Assembly: GCF_047470865.1 (NCBI RefSeq)
Contig: NZ_JAZDRH010000004.1
Span: 114,739 to 178,738, forward strand
DNA length: 64,000 nucleotides
Direction of reading: 5' to 3'
DNA from: JAZDRH01 sp047470865
Lineage (GTDB): Bacteria > Pseudomonadota > Gammaproteobacteria > Pseudomonadales > Pseudomonadaceae
Shown: positions 36,501 through 46,192 of the stretch, one piece after another
How positions within the stretch are numbered: the stretch's first letter is position 1
Layout of the letters: every line of letters begins with the position of its first letter
Notes under the pieces: generated by a model
The model's database searches: none
What the model was told of the DNA's origin: nothing
What the model saw: the letters and a program-made list of their open reading frames with translations, nothing else
Made by a program: the position numbers and the translations under genes

Positions 36501-37192
36501 AGCTCTGAGCTAGGCCCAGGATTACGCTCACCTTCCACAAGATAGATAACCAAACGTGCAATATTACGTGCATGGTCGCCAATGCGCTCCAATGAGCGCA
36601 GTACCCAAACAACATTAAGCACACGAGAAATTGAACGTGGGTCTTCCATCATATAGGTGACCAGCTCACGTAGTGCTGTTTTGTACTCGCGATCAACATT
36701 TTTATCGTATGCCACAACTTCCCGAGCTTGTTGGCTATCAAAACGTGCGAAGGCATCTAGCGCTTCTTGCACCATGCGGCGAACTTGATCTCCAATGTGG
36801 CGAACTTCTACATAGCCATGTGTTGCCTCTGCGCCTTCTTCACTCAAAGCAATAGCACGTTTGGCAATTTTTTTTGATTCATCACCAATACGTTCAAGGC
36901 TAATCACTGCTTTAGAAATACTTATGATTAAGCGTAAATCTGAGGCAGCAGGCTGGCGGCGCGCTAAAATACGTACGCACTCTTCATCAATAGTCGCCTC
37001 CATTTGGTTGGTATGCTTGTCCGCTTCACGCACTAATTGCGCCAAGCCTGAATCGCCTTCAACCAAAGCAGTAATAGCTTCGTTAACTTGCTTCTCAACT
37101 AAACCGCCCATACCTAAAAAGCGGCTACGTAGCTCTTCAATTTCAGTATTGAATTGCTGGGAAATATGTTGGCCTAGCGTTTCTTTTTGCAT
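36497..37192 (-). CDS. phoU: Phosphate signalling protein PhoU
   Basis: A 231-residue all-helical protein with two PhoU repeats, marked by ERIGDESKKIAKRAI and SLERIGDHARNIARLVIYL metal-binding helices. It links the Pst transporter to PhoR and limits phosphate uptake. Last gene of pstSCAB-phoU, 49 bases after pstB. Confidence 0.96.
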   Translation of the reverse strand: MQKETLGQHISQQFNTEIEELRSRFLGMGGLVEKQVNEAITALVEGDSGLAQLVREADKHTNQMEATIDEECVRILARRQPAASDLRLIISISKAVISLERIGDESKKIAKRAIALSEEGAEATHGYVEVRHIGDQVRRMVQEALDAFARFDSQQAREVVAYDKNVDREYKTALRELVTYMMEDPRSISRVLNVVWVLRSLERIGDHARNIARLVIYLVEGERNPGPSSEL

Positions 37193-37241
37193 AATTCCAT
37201 CTCACTTAGGGGGTGATAACAGGGGGTTGCTAGACAGACTA

Positions 37242-38078
37242 CTAGCCGTAGCGACCAGTAATATAATCTTCTGTACGTTTTTGGGTTGGGTTGGTGAAAA
37301 GCGTGTCAGTGTCACCAAACTCAATCAATTGCCCCATATACATAAAGGCAGTGTAATCAGAAACACGAGCAGCTTGCTGCATATTGTGTGTTACCATGAC
37401 AATGGTAAAACGCTCTTTAAGCTCATAAATAAGCTCTTCTACTTTTAGGGTAGAAATAGGGTCAAGGGCTGAGCAAGGCTCATCCAATAATAGAACTTCT
37501 GGCTGCACTGCAACAGTGCGTGCAATGACTAAACGCTGTTGCTGTCCGCCTGATAAACCAAGTGCTGAATCATGCAAACGGTCTTTTACTTCTTCCCATA
37601 AAGCCGCACTTTTTAACGCCCACTCTACAGTTTCATCAAGTACGCGCTTCTTGTTAATGCCTTGAATGCGCAAACCATACACCACATTTTCATAAATACT
37701 CTTTGGAAATGGATTTGGCTTTTGAAACACCATACCGACACGACGGCGTAATTCAGCAACATCTAGGCCTTTACGGTAAATATCTTCATTATCCAACAAG
37801 ATTTCACCTTCAACACGGCACCCATCAACTAGGTCATTCATGCGATTGAAACTGCGTAGCAAGGTCGATTTACCACATCCACTAGGTCCAATAAAAGCTG
37901 TAACCCGCTTTTTAGGAATGCTCATTTGCACGTTATACAGCGCTTGTTTTTCGCCGTAATACAGATTTAAACCTGGAATACGTAAGGCAATTTGCTCGTC
38001 GGCAAGGCTAAGCTTTTGACGTGCACGACCTAAAGCATCTAGATCAATACCTAAAGTGTTTATTGGTTGGCTTTGCAT
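37242..38078 (-). CDS. pstB: Phosphate ABC transporter ATPase PstB
   Basis: The likely start is ATG 38078 with GGAG (278 residues); 38090 is also in frame. Walker A GPSGCGKST, Q-loop QKPNPFP, signature ALGLSGGQQQRLVIAR and Walker B VLLLDEPCSALDP are complete, with the PstB trait KPNPFPKSIYENV. It powers high-affinity phosphate import with PstA/PstC. Confidence 0.97.
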   Translation of the reverse strand: MQSQPINTLGIDLDALGRARQKLSLADEQIALRIPGLNLYYGEKQALYNVQMSIPKKRVTAFIGPSGCGKSTLLRSFNRMNDLVDGCRVEGEILLDNEDIYRKGLDVAELRRRVGMVFQKPNPFPKSIYENVVYGLRIQGINKKRVLDETVEWALKSAALWEEVKDRLHDSALGLSGGQQQRLVIARTVAVQPEVLLLDEPCSALDPISTLKVEELIYELKERFTIVMVTHNMQQAARVSDYTAFMYMGQLIEFGDTDTLFTNPTQKRTEDYITGRYG

Positions 38079-38115
38079 AATTGACTCCAAAATTTTTACT
38101 CAATGCACGATCTAG

Positions 38116-39786
38116 TTAGTTATCAAGTGCTTTGTATTTTTCGCGCAAGTGGTTACGTATCCACACCGCAGAGATATTCAATAAAATAATCACTAACACC
38201 AGTAAGAATGCTGTGGCATATACAAGTGGGCGCGCGGCTTCCACGTTCGGGCTTTGGAAACCAACGTCGTAAATATGAAAGCCTAAGTGCATGATTTTTT
38301 GGTCCAGATGCAAGTAGGGGTAGTTACCATCTAAAGGTAAACTAGGCGCTAGTTTTACTACACCGACCAACATTAACGGCGCTACTTCACCGGCTGCACG
38401 AGCTACGGCAAGAATCAAGCCTGTCATCATGGCTGGACTTGCCATTGGCAACACAATCTTCCATAGCGTTTCAGATTTAGTCGCCCCCAATGCTAAAGAG
38501 CCTTCACGTAATGCTCGTGGAATGCGTGTTAAGCCTTCCTCTGTTGCTACAATAACGACAGGCAAGGTAAGAATCGCCAAGGTCAACGATGCCCATAGCA
38601 AGCCTGGTGTACCAAAGGTAGGTGCTGGTGCTGCTTCAGGGAAGAATAAACGGTCGAGTGATCCGCCTAAAACATACACAAAGAAACCCAAGCCAAACAC
38701 ACCATACACAATAGAAGGAACACCAGCTAGGTTATTCACGGCAATACGGATAACTCGCGTAAGCGCACCTTGTTTAGCGTATTCACGCAGATAAACAGCG
38801 GCTATGACACCTAGCGGCGTTACAATTACCGCCATAATAATGGTCATTAACACAGTGCCAAAAATAGCAGGAAAAATACCACCTTCTGTGTTGGCCTCAC
38901 GTGGTTCATCACTGACGAACTCCCAGAGTTTTTCGCCATAGAAGCCTAGCTTGCCAAAAACCGACATATTATTGGGTTGATACGCCCTCACAATCTTCGA
39001 CAAGTTGATTTCCAGCTCGCGCCCATCAACACTTTTTACCACTACGCTATCACGGCTTAATTGGTTATTCACTTCGGCTAAGCGTGTTTCTAGTACGCGA
39101 TATTCAGCGTCTAGTTTGGCTTTTCGCGCTGCTAATTCTGCTTGAGCGCTTTCGTTTAGCTTGCCCTGCAACTCTAATTTACGCGTATCCAAACGAATAC
39201 GCTCTAGGCCGCTGTTAATATGACCAATATCTGTCTTTTGAATAGCAACTTGTTGCTGGTAGAGATCCGCACCACGGCTTAAACGGCTTTGAAACTCTTG
39301 CCAGCCTTGATTACCTTCGGCTATGACCTTGCCATTTTCTTTGACCGCTACAAGGTAACCGTAGAAGTTACCCCACTCACGACGCTCCATAGCCATAATA
39401 TCTTTAGGGTAGTGTTCAGCCGTCAACCACTCTGCGACCACCCAGCTAAAGTCAGCACCATAGATATCACGATTACCTACTTTAAGTAGCTCACGAGTCA
39501 TAAACTCGCTCCCTTCTTTTTCAACAGGTAAGCCTGAGCTAACTAGGCGCGCACGTGGTACTTGCTCAATTTCGACTTGCTCGCCCGCCACTATTTGCGC
39601 TGTTTGCCCAGGCACTGTGTAGGTTGCCTGTACAATTTGCCCAGGCCAAAAGTGAGCTAAGCCTTTAATGGCAATAACACCAAGTAAGCCTACTGTCATA
39701 ATAATGGCGATAGCCACAGCGCCAGCATTCATCCAAATCCAAGGAGAACCGCTGTTAAACCATGCTTTAAATGTTTTCTGTTTCAC
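38116..39786 (-). CDS. pstA: Phosphate ABC transporter permease PstA
   Basis: 556 residues, starting at GTG 39786 with AAGGTG upstream. The permease core (about 300-556) has GGIFPAIFGTVLMTI and the EAA-type loop EGSLALGATKSETLWKIVLP. Between the first helix and the core lies a roughly 240-residue periplasmic insert containing a coiled coil (about 185-250). Long PstA proteins of this kind are known in Pseudomonas; E. coli PstA is only about 300 residues. Confidence 0.93.
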   Translation of the reverse strand: MKQKTFKAWFNSGSPWIWMNAGAVAIAIIMTVGLLGVIAIKGLAHFWPGQIVQATYTVPGQTAQIVAGEQVEIEQVPRARLVSSGLPVEKEGSEFMTRELLKVGNRDIYGADFSWVVAEWLTAEHYPKDIMAMERREWGNFYGYLVAVKENGKVIAEGNQGWQEFQSRLSRGADLYQQQVAIQKTDIGHINSGLERIRLDTRKLELQGKLNESAQAELAARKAKLDAEYRVLETRLAEVNNQLSRDSVVVKSVDGRELEINLSKIVRAYQPNNMSVFGKLGFYGEKLWEFVSDEPREANTEGGIFPAIFGTVLMTIIMAVIVTPLGVIAAVYLREYAKQGALTRVIRIAVNNLAGVPSIVYGVFGLGFFVYVLGGSLDRLFFPEAAPAPTFGTPGLLWASLTLAILTLPVVIVATEEGLTRIPRALREGSLALGATKSETLWKIVLPMASPAMMTGLILAVARAAGEVAPLMLVGVVKLAPSLPLDGNYPYLHLDQKIMHLGFHIYDVGFQSPNVEAARPLVYATAFLLVLVIILLNISAVWIRNHLREKYKALDN

Positions 39787-39801
39787 GAGTTCACCTTGCC
39801 C

Positions 39802-42066
39802 TTACAGAGATGCATATTTCTTGCGTAAACGAGTGCGAATTAGCTCAGCCAATGTGTTCATCACAAAGGTAAAGAGCAGTAACGCAAGCGCGGCTAAGAA
39901 AAGTACGCGGTAATGGCTGCTTCCCACTTCTGACTCAGGCATTTCCACTGCAACGTTAGCGGCTAAAGTACGTAGCCCTTCAAAAATATTGGCTTCCATA
40001 ATGGGCGTATTACCTGTTGCCATAAGCACGATCATGGTTTCTCCTACTGCACGCCCCATGCCTATCATTAAGGCAGAAAAGATACCTGGGCTAGCTGTTA
40101 GGATGACTACTCGCGTCAAGGTCTGCCATGGTGTGGCGCCTAGCGCCAATGAGCCAAATGTCAGACTGCGTGGCACGCTAAATACAGCATCCTCAGCAAT
40201 AGAATAAATGTTTGGAATAACCGCAAAGCCCATCGCTAAGCCAACTACCAAGGCGTTACGCTGATCAAAAGGAATACCGAGATCATTAGTCAGCCATAAG
40301 CGCATATCGCCACCAAAGAACCAGTTTTCCAAATGCCCGCTCATACTTAATGAGCCATAGCCTATTAGCAATACAACGGGAATGAGAATGGCCGCTTCCC
40401 AACCATCAGGTACTATTAAACGAATTTTTTCAGGTAAGCGGCTCCAGCACCATGCGGCTAATAAAATACCAAAGGGCATTATCAGTAAGAGGCTAAAAAT
40501 TCCGGGGAGATGCCCTTCAACATAAGGCGCGAGGAATAAACCCGCAAAGAAACCTAAAATAACTGTAGGTAAGGCTTCCATTAATTCAATAACAGGCTTC
40601 ACTCGACTACGTAACGCTGGTGCCATAAAGTAGCCAGTATAAATGGCGGCACAAATAGCCAAAGGAGCTGCCAATAACATGGCATAGAAAGCAGCTTTTA
40701 AGGTACCGAAGGCTAAAGGCGTTAAACTAAGCTTAGGTTCAAAGTCGCTATTGGCTGAGGTGGACTGCCATACATAATCAGGTTCTGCATAGCTTTCGTA
40801 CCATACCTTACCCCAGAGTGCACTCCAGGAAATCTCTGGATGTGGATTATCAATTTTCCAAGTTTGTAATTTATTACCTTCTTCTACCAATAAGGCTGAA
40901 GCACGTGGTGCTAACACAGCAACTGAGTTCGTTGCAGCTATTTTTTCACGTAAAACCGTACGATGAGCTGTGCTGTGGAAAATACCTAAACTGCCATTAA
41001 TGTCCATGGCCAAGAAACCTTTACGGCGCTCCTCGGGCATAATTTGATTAATGGGCGAATTGCTTAATTTAAAGTCACGTATGCGTTTAAGGCTAGACTG
41101 TCCTTCTTTGTCACGTACCATAAACCACTGACTAATTCCGCCGTTTGAATCGCCAATTAAAAGAGAGATTCCGCCTAATAAGAAACTACTGGCTGTAACT
41201 GTTGTTTCGCTCGACTCAGCTAGCTTATAGCGTCCATTTAAAACACGCTTACGCAGATCAAATACATCTAGGGTAGATTTCGCGCTAAATACATATAACC
41301 ACTGATGCCGCGGATCAACTAACAATGATGTAACAGGCTCATCTACAGCAGGAATATGAATATTCTTGGAGGTTAGCTCAACCTCGCCTGTCATAAAGTT
41401 TTCTTCACGCTCAATATTTAAAGCATGCACTTCTAAACCCGAAGAGCCAGCCAATAACAATCCTGTTTTACTTGAGCTTACGGCAATTTGTGTTAGCGCT
41501 TGCTGTTTATCATCTAGCGTGATGGGCTCTTCCCCATACGGATAACTAAGACTTGGGGTGACAGTTTTTACGTTGTTTGGATAACTCAGGCGGTAGTTAT
41601 GCTCAAACACCAAGGCTTGGCCATTACTTAATCCCACTACCAGAGTACGGCTGCCTGGCTCATCTTGCGCTACAGAAGTAATGCGTTGTCCTTGAGGGAT
41701 AGGCAAAGAAATACTTTGTAACGCCTGGCCAGTTTCTAAATTAAAAAACTGCACTTGCGCTTGCGTATTTAAACGCATGGCTATTTGATTCTGTTCTTCA
41801 ATGGCTAAAAAAAGCGGTTTTTCATCACTATTCGTTAACCATTCTGGCGTGCTATTTGACCATTTCTCCAGTTCAGCTCCTTTGAACATTGGCATGACGA
41901 CACTGGCAAGATAGAAAAATATCAGTGTAATGGCCGCCAGAATTAGCAAACCGCCTACTGATACATACCAGCGTGTTAGATGGTCTTTTAGCTTGCGGAT
42001 ACGTCGTTTACGCTGCAACACAGGTGTTTCAAAATCAATGCGTTGCGATGATGGAGAATTGTTCAT
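39802..42066 (-). CDS. pstC: Phosphate ABC transporter permease PstC, long form
   Basis: 754 residues: one N-terminal helix (about 36-58), a large periplasmic beta-propeller-like domain (about 75-430, repeats such as GLSNGQALVFEHNYRL, LFVDP-type LLVDPRHQWLYVF), and the permease core (about 455-754) with SLALGATPWQTLTRVVILTA as coupling loop. Pseudomonads carry this long PstC; E. coli PstC is about 320 residues. The extra domain's role is unknown. It has its own Pho box upstream. Confidence 0.93.
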   Translation of the reverse strand: MNNSPSSQRIDFETPVLQRKRRIRKLKDHLTRWYVSVGGLLILAAITLIFFYLASVVMPMFKGAELEKWSNSTPEWLTNSDEKPLFLAIEEQNQIAMRLNTQAQVQFFNLETGQALQSISLPIPQGQRITSVAQDEPGSRTLVVGLSNGQALVFEHNYRLSYPNNVKTVTPSLSYPYGEEPITLDDKQQALTQIAVSSSKTGLLLAGSSGLEVHALNIEREENFMTGEVELTSKNIHIPAVDEPVTSLLVDPRHQWLYVFSAKSTLDVFDLRKRVLNGRYKLAESSETTVTASSFLLGGISLLIGDSNGGISQWFMVRDKEGQSSLKRIRDFKLSNSPINQIMPEERRKGFLAMDINGSLGIFHSTAHRTVLREKIAATNSVAVLAPRASALLVEEGNKLQTWKIDNPHPEISWSALWGKVWYESYAEPDYVWQSTSANSDFEPKLSLTPLAFGTLKAAFYAMLLAAPLAICAAIYTGYFMAPALRSRVKPVIELMEALPTVILGFFAGLFLAPYVEGHLPGIFSLLLIMPFGILLAAWCWSRLPEKIRLIVPDGWEAAILIPVVLLIGYGSLSMSGHLENWFFGGDMRLWLTNDLGIPFDQRNALVVGLAMGFAVIPNIYSIAEDAVFSVPRSLTFGSLALGATPWQTLTRVVILTASPGIFSALMIGMGRAVGETMIVLMATGNTPIMEANIFEGLRTLAANVAVEMPESEVGSSHYRVLFLAALALLLFTFVMNTLAELIRTRLRKKYASL

Positions 42067-42112
42067 ACACCACTCAACCTAAATTGGGATACACATATCC
42101 TGATCTAGTTAG

Positions 42113-42130
42113 ATGACAACAATATGACAG
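42113..42130 (-). promoter_or_regulatory. Pho box before pstC, first copy
   Basis: Minus strand CTGTCATATTGTTGTCAT: two TGTCA half-repeats eleven bases apart, as bound by PhoB. Located about 50 bases before the pstC ATG. Confidence 0.75.
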
Positions 42131-42131
42131 A

Positions 42132-42151
42132 CTGTCATTTTTTCGTCATAT
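42132..42151 (+). promoter_or_regulatory. Second, oppositely oriented Pho-box-like site
   Basis: Plus strand CTGTCATTTTTTCGTCATAT abuts the minus-strand box one base away, making a back-to-back pair. Confidence 0.5.
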
Positions 42152-42190
42152 TTTTGCAAGATATGCTTTTACAAAACAGCAGAAACAGCA

Positions 42191-42223
42191 AAGCCCCATA
42201 TCCTGAAAACAGAATACGGGGCT
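42191..42223 (-). terminator. Terminator/attenuator between pstS and pstC
   Basis: On the minus strand AGCCCCGTATTC pairs with GATATGGGGCT, followed by a short T run. It should reduce read-through from the abundant pstS message into pstC. Confidence 0.75.
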
Positions 42224-42235
42224 AGTTTTACTGAC

Positions 42236-43207
42236 TTAGTTTAAACCAAGATCAGTGAGCGTTTTCTCAACTACTTTGGAAGGTAGTGGAATATAACCAT
42301 CCTTTACTACAACTTCTTGACCTTGTTTTGATAACACTAGCTTAACGAATTGTGCATCAATTGGGCTAAGTGGTTTGTTTGGTGCTTTGTTCACATAAAT
42401 ATAGAAGTAGCGTGATAGCGGAAACTTACCAGCTAACGCATTTGCTTCACTGGCTTCAAATGCTTCACCGCCTTTTTTCGATAATGGCACAGCACGTACG
42501 CTAGAAGTACGGTAACCAATACCTGAGTAACCAATGCCGTTTAGTGTGCTAGAAATAGACTGCACCACAGAGGCCGAACCTGGCTGCTCATTAACGTTAG
42601 CTTTAAAGTCACCCTTACACAGAGCAGATTCTTTAAAGTAACCATAAGTGCCCGATACTGAGTTACGTCCAAAAAGTTGAACAGGCTTATTGGCCCACTC
42701 ACCTGTTAGGCCTAGATCGCCCCAAGTCTTGATATCCTTCTCGCCACCACACAAGCGTGTGCTAGAGAAAATAGCATCAACCTGTGCCATATCTAATGAT
42801 TTGATAGGGTTATCTTTATGTACAAAGACGGCCAACGCATCAATAGCTACTGGAACGGCGGTTGGCTTATAACCGTATTTTTCTTCGAAAGCTTGAATTT
42901 CATTATCCTTCATAGGACGGCTCATAGGGCCTAAATTCGCAGTACCTTCGGTTAGTGCAGGAGGCGCGGTAGAGGAGCCAGCCGCTTGAATCTGAATATT
43001 TACGTTCGGGTAGTTACGTTTAAACTCTTCTGCCCAAAGTGTCATTAAATTGGCGAGAGAGTCAGAACCAACGCTTGATAGGTTACCTGACACACCTGAG
43101 GTTTTTGTATAGTCTGGCAGTTTTGGATCTACCGCGGCGATTGCGCTAGAAGCACCGATACCTGCTGCTACAACGGTCAGGGCTGCCATCAGACGTTTAA
43201 GTTTCAT
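42236..43207 (-). CDS. pstS: Periplasmic phosphate-binding protein PstS
   Basis: I start at ATG 43207 (AAGGAG six bases upstream), 323 residues, signal peptide ending AIAA near residue 25. Phosphate-contact motifs are visible: SVGSDSLANL, AAGSSTAPPAL, and GRNSVSGTYGYFKE. It delivers phosphate to PstCA. A Pho box lies upstream. Confidence 0.95.
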   Translation of the reverse strand: MKLKRLMAALTVVAAGIGASSAIAAVDPKLPDYTKTSGVSGNLSSVGSDSLANLMTLWAEEFKRNYPNVNIQIQAAGSSTAPPALTEGTANLGPMSRPMKDNEIQAFEEKYGYKPTAVPVAIDALAVFVHKDNPIKSLDMAQVDAIFSSTRLCGGEKDIKTWGDLGLTGEWANKPVQLFGRNSVSGTYGYFKESALCKGDFKANVNEQPGSASVVQSISSTLNGIGYSGIGYRTSSVRAVPLSKKGGEAFEASEANALAGKFPLSRYFYIYVNKAPNKPLSPIDAQFVKLVLSKQGQEVVVKDGYIPLPSKVVEKTLTDLGLN

Positions 43208-43281
43208 GCATTGCTCCTTGAGAGACTTGAATAAATTCACAGAATTATTCGTTTCTGCTTGATGCTTACTTTAAGAAGGCT

Positions 43282-43301
43282 ATGTGACAACAATATGACA
43301 G
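43282..43301 (-). promoter_or_regulatory. Pho box of pstS
   Basis: Minus strand CTGTCATATTGTTGTCACAT, near-identical to the box before pstC, about 75 bases before the pstS ATG. Confidence 0.8.
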
Positions 43302-43377
43302 AAAATTATTTTCTATTTGCTAGAGTGCCTGTGCTGGCTTGCTATTTGTTATGCTAAGCGCATTGTTAGGAGTCACT

Positions 43378-44127
43378 ATGCAAGATTGCCATTTTGATGA
43401 GCTGGCGGCTCATTTTGCCCATAAAATTTACGGCGGTAGCAAAGGTGCTGTGCGCCTTGCAGCGTTGCAAGCCGACTTAACTGAAGTACTTGCCACAACA
43501 CCTTTACGCATTCTAGATGTCGGTGGTGGCTTAGGCCATATGTCGCTTTGGCTGGCCGAGCAAGGGCATCAGATCACCTTTACTGAACCCGCACTGCCAA
43601 TGCTTGAAGGCGCTCAACAGCAGTTTGCCGAAAAAGGCTTAACAGCCGAGTTTATTCAAGCCTCATGGCAAGAACTGCCAAATATACTGACAGAACAATA
43701 TGATCTAGTGCTCTGCCATGCAGTGTTAGAATGGTTGGCCCAACCTGCTGAGATAATGCCAGTACTAAAACAGTTTACGAAAACCGATGGTTGGTTATCC
43801 TTAGCCTTTTACAACAAAGATTCCTTAGTATTTCGCAATCTTATAAAGGGTAACTTACGCAAGCTGGCTAAGTTAAACTTTGCAGGCGAACAAGGCAGCT
43901 TAACGCCACAGCAGCCCCTAGATCCGCGACAGGTAGAAGCCTTTGTAGAACCACTTTGGAAAATTCAACATCGCAGTGGTATTCGCGTGTTCCATGATTA
44001 TATGCTAGCGAAATTCCAAGAAAAGATTGCACTGGAAGAAATGATTGCAACTGAACTTAGTTATCGACGTCATCCTAGCCTATCGCTGCTAGGTCGTTAT
44101 TTACATTGGCTGTGCCAACCTCGTTAA
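43378..44127 (+). CDS. cmoM: tRNA cmo5U methyltransferase CmoM-like
   Basis: 249 residues from ATG 43378 (AGGAG upstream). SAM-binding motif I is ILDVGGGLGHMSLWLAEQGH, and motif IV LVLCHAVLEWLAQP. The start FDELAAHFAHKIYGGSKGAVR and the middle FYNKDSLVFRNLIKGNLRKL are CmoM/SmtA hallmarks. CmoM methylates 5-carboxymethoxyuridine at tRNA position 34. Confidence 0.85.
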   Translation: MQDCHFDELAAHFAHKIYGGSKGAVRLAALQADLTEVLATTPLRILDVGGGLGHMSLWLAEQGHQITFTEPALPMLEGAQQQFAEKGLTAEFIQASWQELPNILTEQYDLVLCHAVLEWLAQPAEIMPVLKQFTKTDGWLSLAFYNKDSLVFRNLIKGNLRKLAKLNFAGEQGSLTPQQPLDPRQVEAFVEPLWKIQHRSGIRVFHDYMLAKFQEKIALEEMIATELSYRRHPSLSLLGRYLHWLCQPR

Positions 44128-44136
44128 GGAGTAGTT

Positions 44137-44736
44137 ATGCAACGATTAGCCTTAGTTATCCTCAGCAGTCTTGTGCTGAGTGCCTGTCAATCTAACAACC
44201 CTTATCAAGCACAATCTAAGCCATTAGCTGATGCACCCGTAAACGCTAAAGATCATTTTGATGCCAGTGCCTATCCTGCCAAAAGTGCTGACTTATCGGC
44301 GTATCGCAACTGGCAATGGGCTGCACCCCCCGTATTAAGTAATAACGCAGATATTTCCTTTGCAGAGGCGCAAAACCTTACCGCTGCTGCATTAGATCAG
44401 CGCGGGTTACGCCCTGTGCAAGGTGGCACAGCTCAGTTGGCAGTACAGGTCAGTATCCAAACCACCAAGCGCACCGAGTACCGTGATTATTATCCTGATA
44501 TTTCATACGGTGCTGGGCGCTACTCTCGCCACGGACGCCACGGCTATTCTGGCGTCGGTGTGTCTGTACCCTTAACCAACCCAACCTATACTCAAGAGTA
44601 CATCAACGCTCAGGTTAGCTTGCGTGATCTTCAAACAGGACAAATTGTTTGGCAAGGACAAGGCGAATCAGTTGCCGAGTCAAATATCACTAAGTCGGTT
44701 AACAAGGCATTAAAAGACGCCCTTAAAAACTTTTAA
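44137..44736 (+). CDS. DUF4136 lipoprotein
   Basis: 199 residues, lipoprotein signal with Cys17 (LVLSAC). The DUF4136 fold is shown by YRNWQWAAPP, FAEAQNLTAAALDQRGLRPV and the end LRDLQTGQIVWQGQGES. A His/Gly/Tyr-rich loop (RYSRHGRHGYSGVG) sits mid-domain. Ten bases after cmoM; its end overlaps the convergent waaA gene by fourteen bases. Role unknown. Confidence 0.8.
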   Translation: MQRLALVILSSLVLSACQSNNPYQAQSKPLADAPVNAKDHFDASAYPAKSADLSAYRNWQWAAPPVLSNNADISFAEAQNLTAAALDQRGLRPVQGGTAQLAVQVSIQTTKRTEYRDYYPDISYGAGRYSRHGRHGYSGVGVSVPLTNPTYTQEYINAQVSLRDLQTGQIVWQGQGESVAESNITKSVNKALKDALKNF

Positions 44737-45994
44737 CCTGCGCGACAGCGTCCATCAGGCGCTGCAAAGCGCCCTGATTATTATGCAACACGCTAAACCC
44801 TGCTTCACGCATGTGCTGGGCCTTTGCGGGATTTTCAGCCAGCATTAATAGGACCTGCGCAAGTTGTTGGCTATCTTCCACTTGCAGCAAGTCACCTGCT
44901 TCAAGCAGTTGCTCAGCAATATCCAAAAAGTTAAATATATGCTTTCCAGAAAGCACGGGCTTTCCTAATGCGGCAGGCTCTAATAGATTATGCCCACCGT
45001 GCTCGACCAAACTACCGCCCACAAAGGCCATATCGGCACAGGCATAGAGCAATAGCATTTCCCCCATGGTATCGCCTAATAAAACTTGATGCGTATTATC
45101 CACTAATGCCTGTGTAGAGCGACGCTGGGTTGCCATCTTTTGTGCTTGGCATAAAGCAAAAACAGCATCAAAACGCTCGGGATGGCGAGGTACTAAAATC
45201 AATAACGCATCAGGGCGATCCGTTAATAGCTGTTGATGTGCAGCTAGAAGCTGTTCATCCTCCCCTTGATGGGTGCTACCTGCAATCCAAACCAACCGCT
45301 GTTGAGCCTGCCAACTTTCACGCAATTGCTGCGCACGCGATAGAATTTCAGGAGCAATGCTTAAGTCAAACTTGATTGACCCTGTTACTTGAACCTGTGC
45401 TTCAGTAGCACCTAAGGCTAAAAAGCGCTCGGCTTCTGTTTGGGTTTGTACTGCGATTAAGCTTAGATGCTGCAACATAGGTTTAACTAATTTCGGAAAC
45501 TTGGCATAGCCTTTAGCCGAGCGTGCAGATAAGCGCGCATTAGCTAACACCACAGGAATCTGCATTTTATAGCAATGATGAATGTGGTTAGGCCATAGTT
45601 CAGTTTCCATCACAATCGCCAGTTTTGGCTGCACTGCCTGCAAAAAGCGCTTAGCACAGCTGGGTAAATCATAGGGTAAATAACAATGCTGTACGCTATC
45701 GCCAAACATGGCTTGTATGCGTTCGGAGCCTGTTGGCGTCATGCAGGTGATGGTTATAGGTAGGTTGGGATAGCTTGCTTGTAATGCCTTCACCACAGGT
45801 GCAGCCGCAATACTTTCCCCCACAGATACAGCATGCAGCCACACACCGCCTTTTTTAAACGCCGGAAGCTGACGTGCAAAACGCTCAGCTATACGCTTTT
45901 TATAGGCGGGTGCTTGTTTAGATCGACGCCATAAGCGCAGTAATAACAAAGGCGTACATACATAAAAAAATAGGCTATACCAAAAACGATTCAT
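44723..45994 (-). CDS. waaA: 3-deoxy-D-manno-octulosonic acid (Kdo) transferase
   Basis: 423 residues from ATG 45994. An N-terminal membrane anchor is followed by a GT-B fold with WLHAVSVGESIAA (catalytic Glu within it), ETELWPN, GSTHQGEDE and the C-terminal GGHNLLEPAALGKPVL. It attaches Kdo to lipid IVA in LPS inner-core synthesis. hldE, also for LPS core, is nearby. Confidence 0.95.
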   Translation of the reverse strand: MNRFWYSLFFYVCTPLLLLRLWRRSKQAPAYKKRIAERFARQLPAFKKGGVWLHAVSVGESIAAAPVVKALQASYPNLPITITCMTPTGSERIQAMFGDSVQHCYLPYDLPSCAKRFLQAVQPKLAIVMETELWPNHIHHCYKMQIPVVLANARLSARSAKGYAKFPKLVKPMLQHLSLIAVQTQTEAERFLALGATEAQVQVTGSIKFDLSIAPEILSRAQQLRESWQAQQRLVWIAGSTHQGEDEQLLAAHQQLLTDRPDALLILVPRHPERFDAVFALCQAQKMATQRRSTQALVDNTHQVLLGDTMGEMLLLYACADMAFVGGSLVEHGGHNLLEPAALGKPVLSGKHIFNFLDIAEQLLEAGDLLQVEDSQQLAQVLLMLAENPAKAQHMREAGFSVLHNNQGALQRLMDAVAQVKSF

Positions 45995-46192
45995 ACGATT
46001 AACTTCATTTATCAATTGCGGGCAGTCTACTCGTTTTATAAAAAGCCCATCAACTTTATGTCAAACTCAACACAAATGACATTTTCCTGAATGAAATGAT
46101 TTTAATTATTAACAAAGTTTAATTAGCAGTTGTTGTTCAGTTTGTCTTGCTAGATGATGCAGCCTGCTTTCTGCGATAAAAGGTTAAGTACT

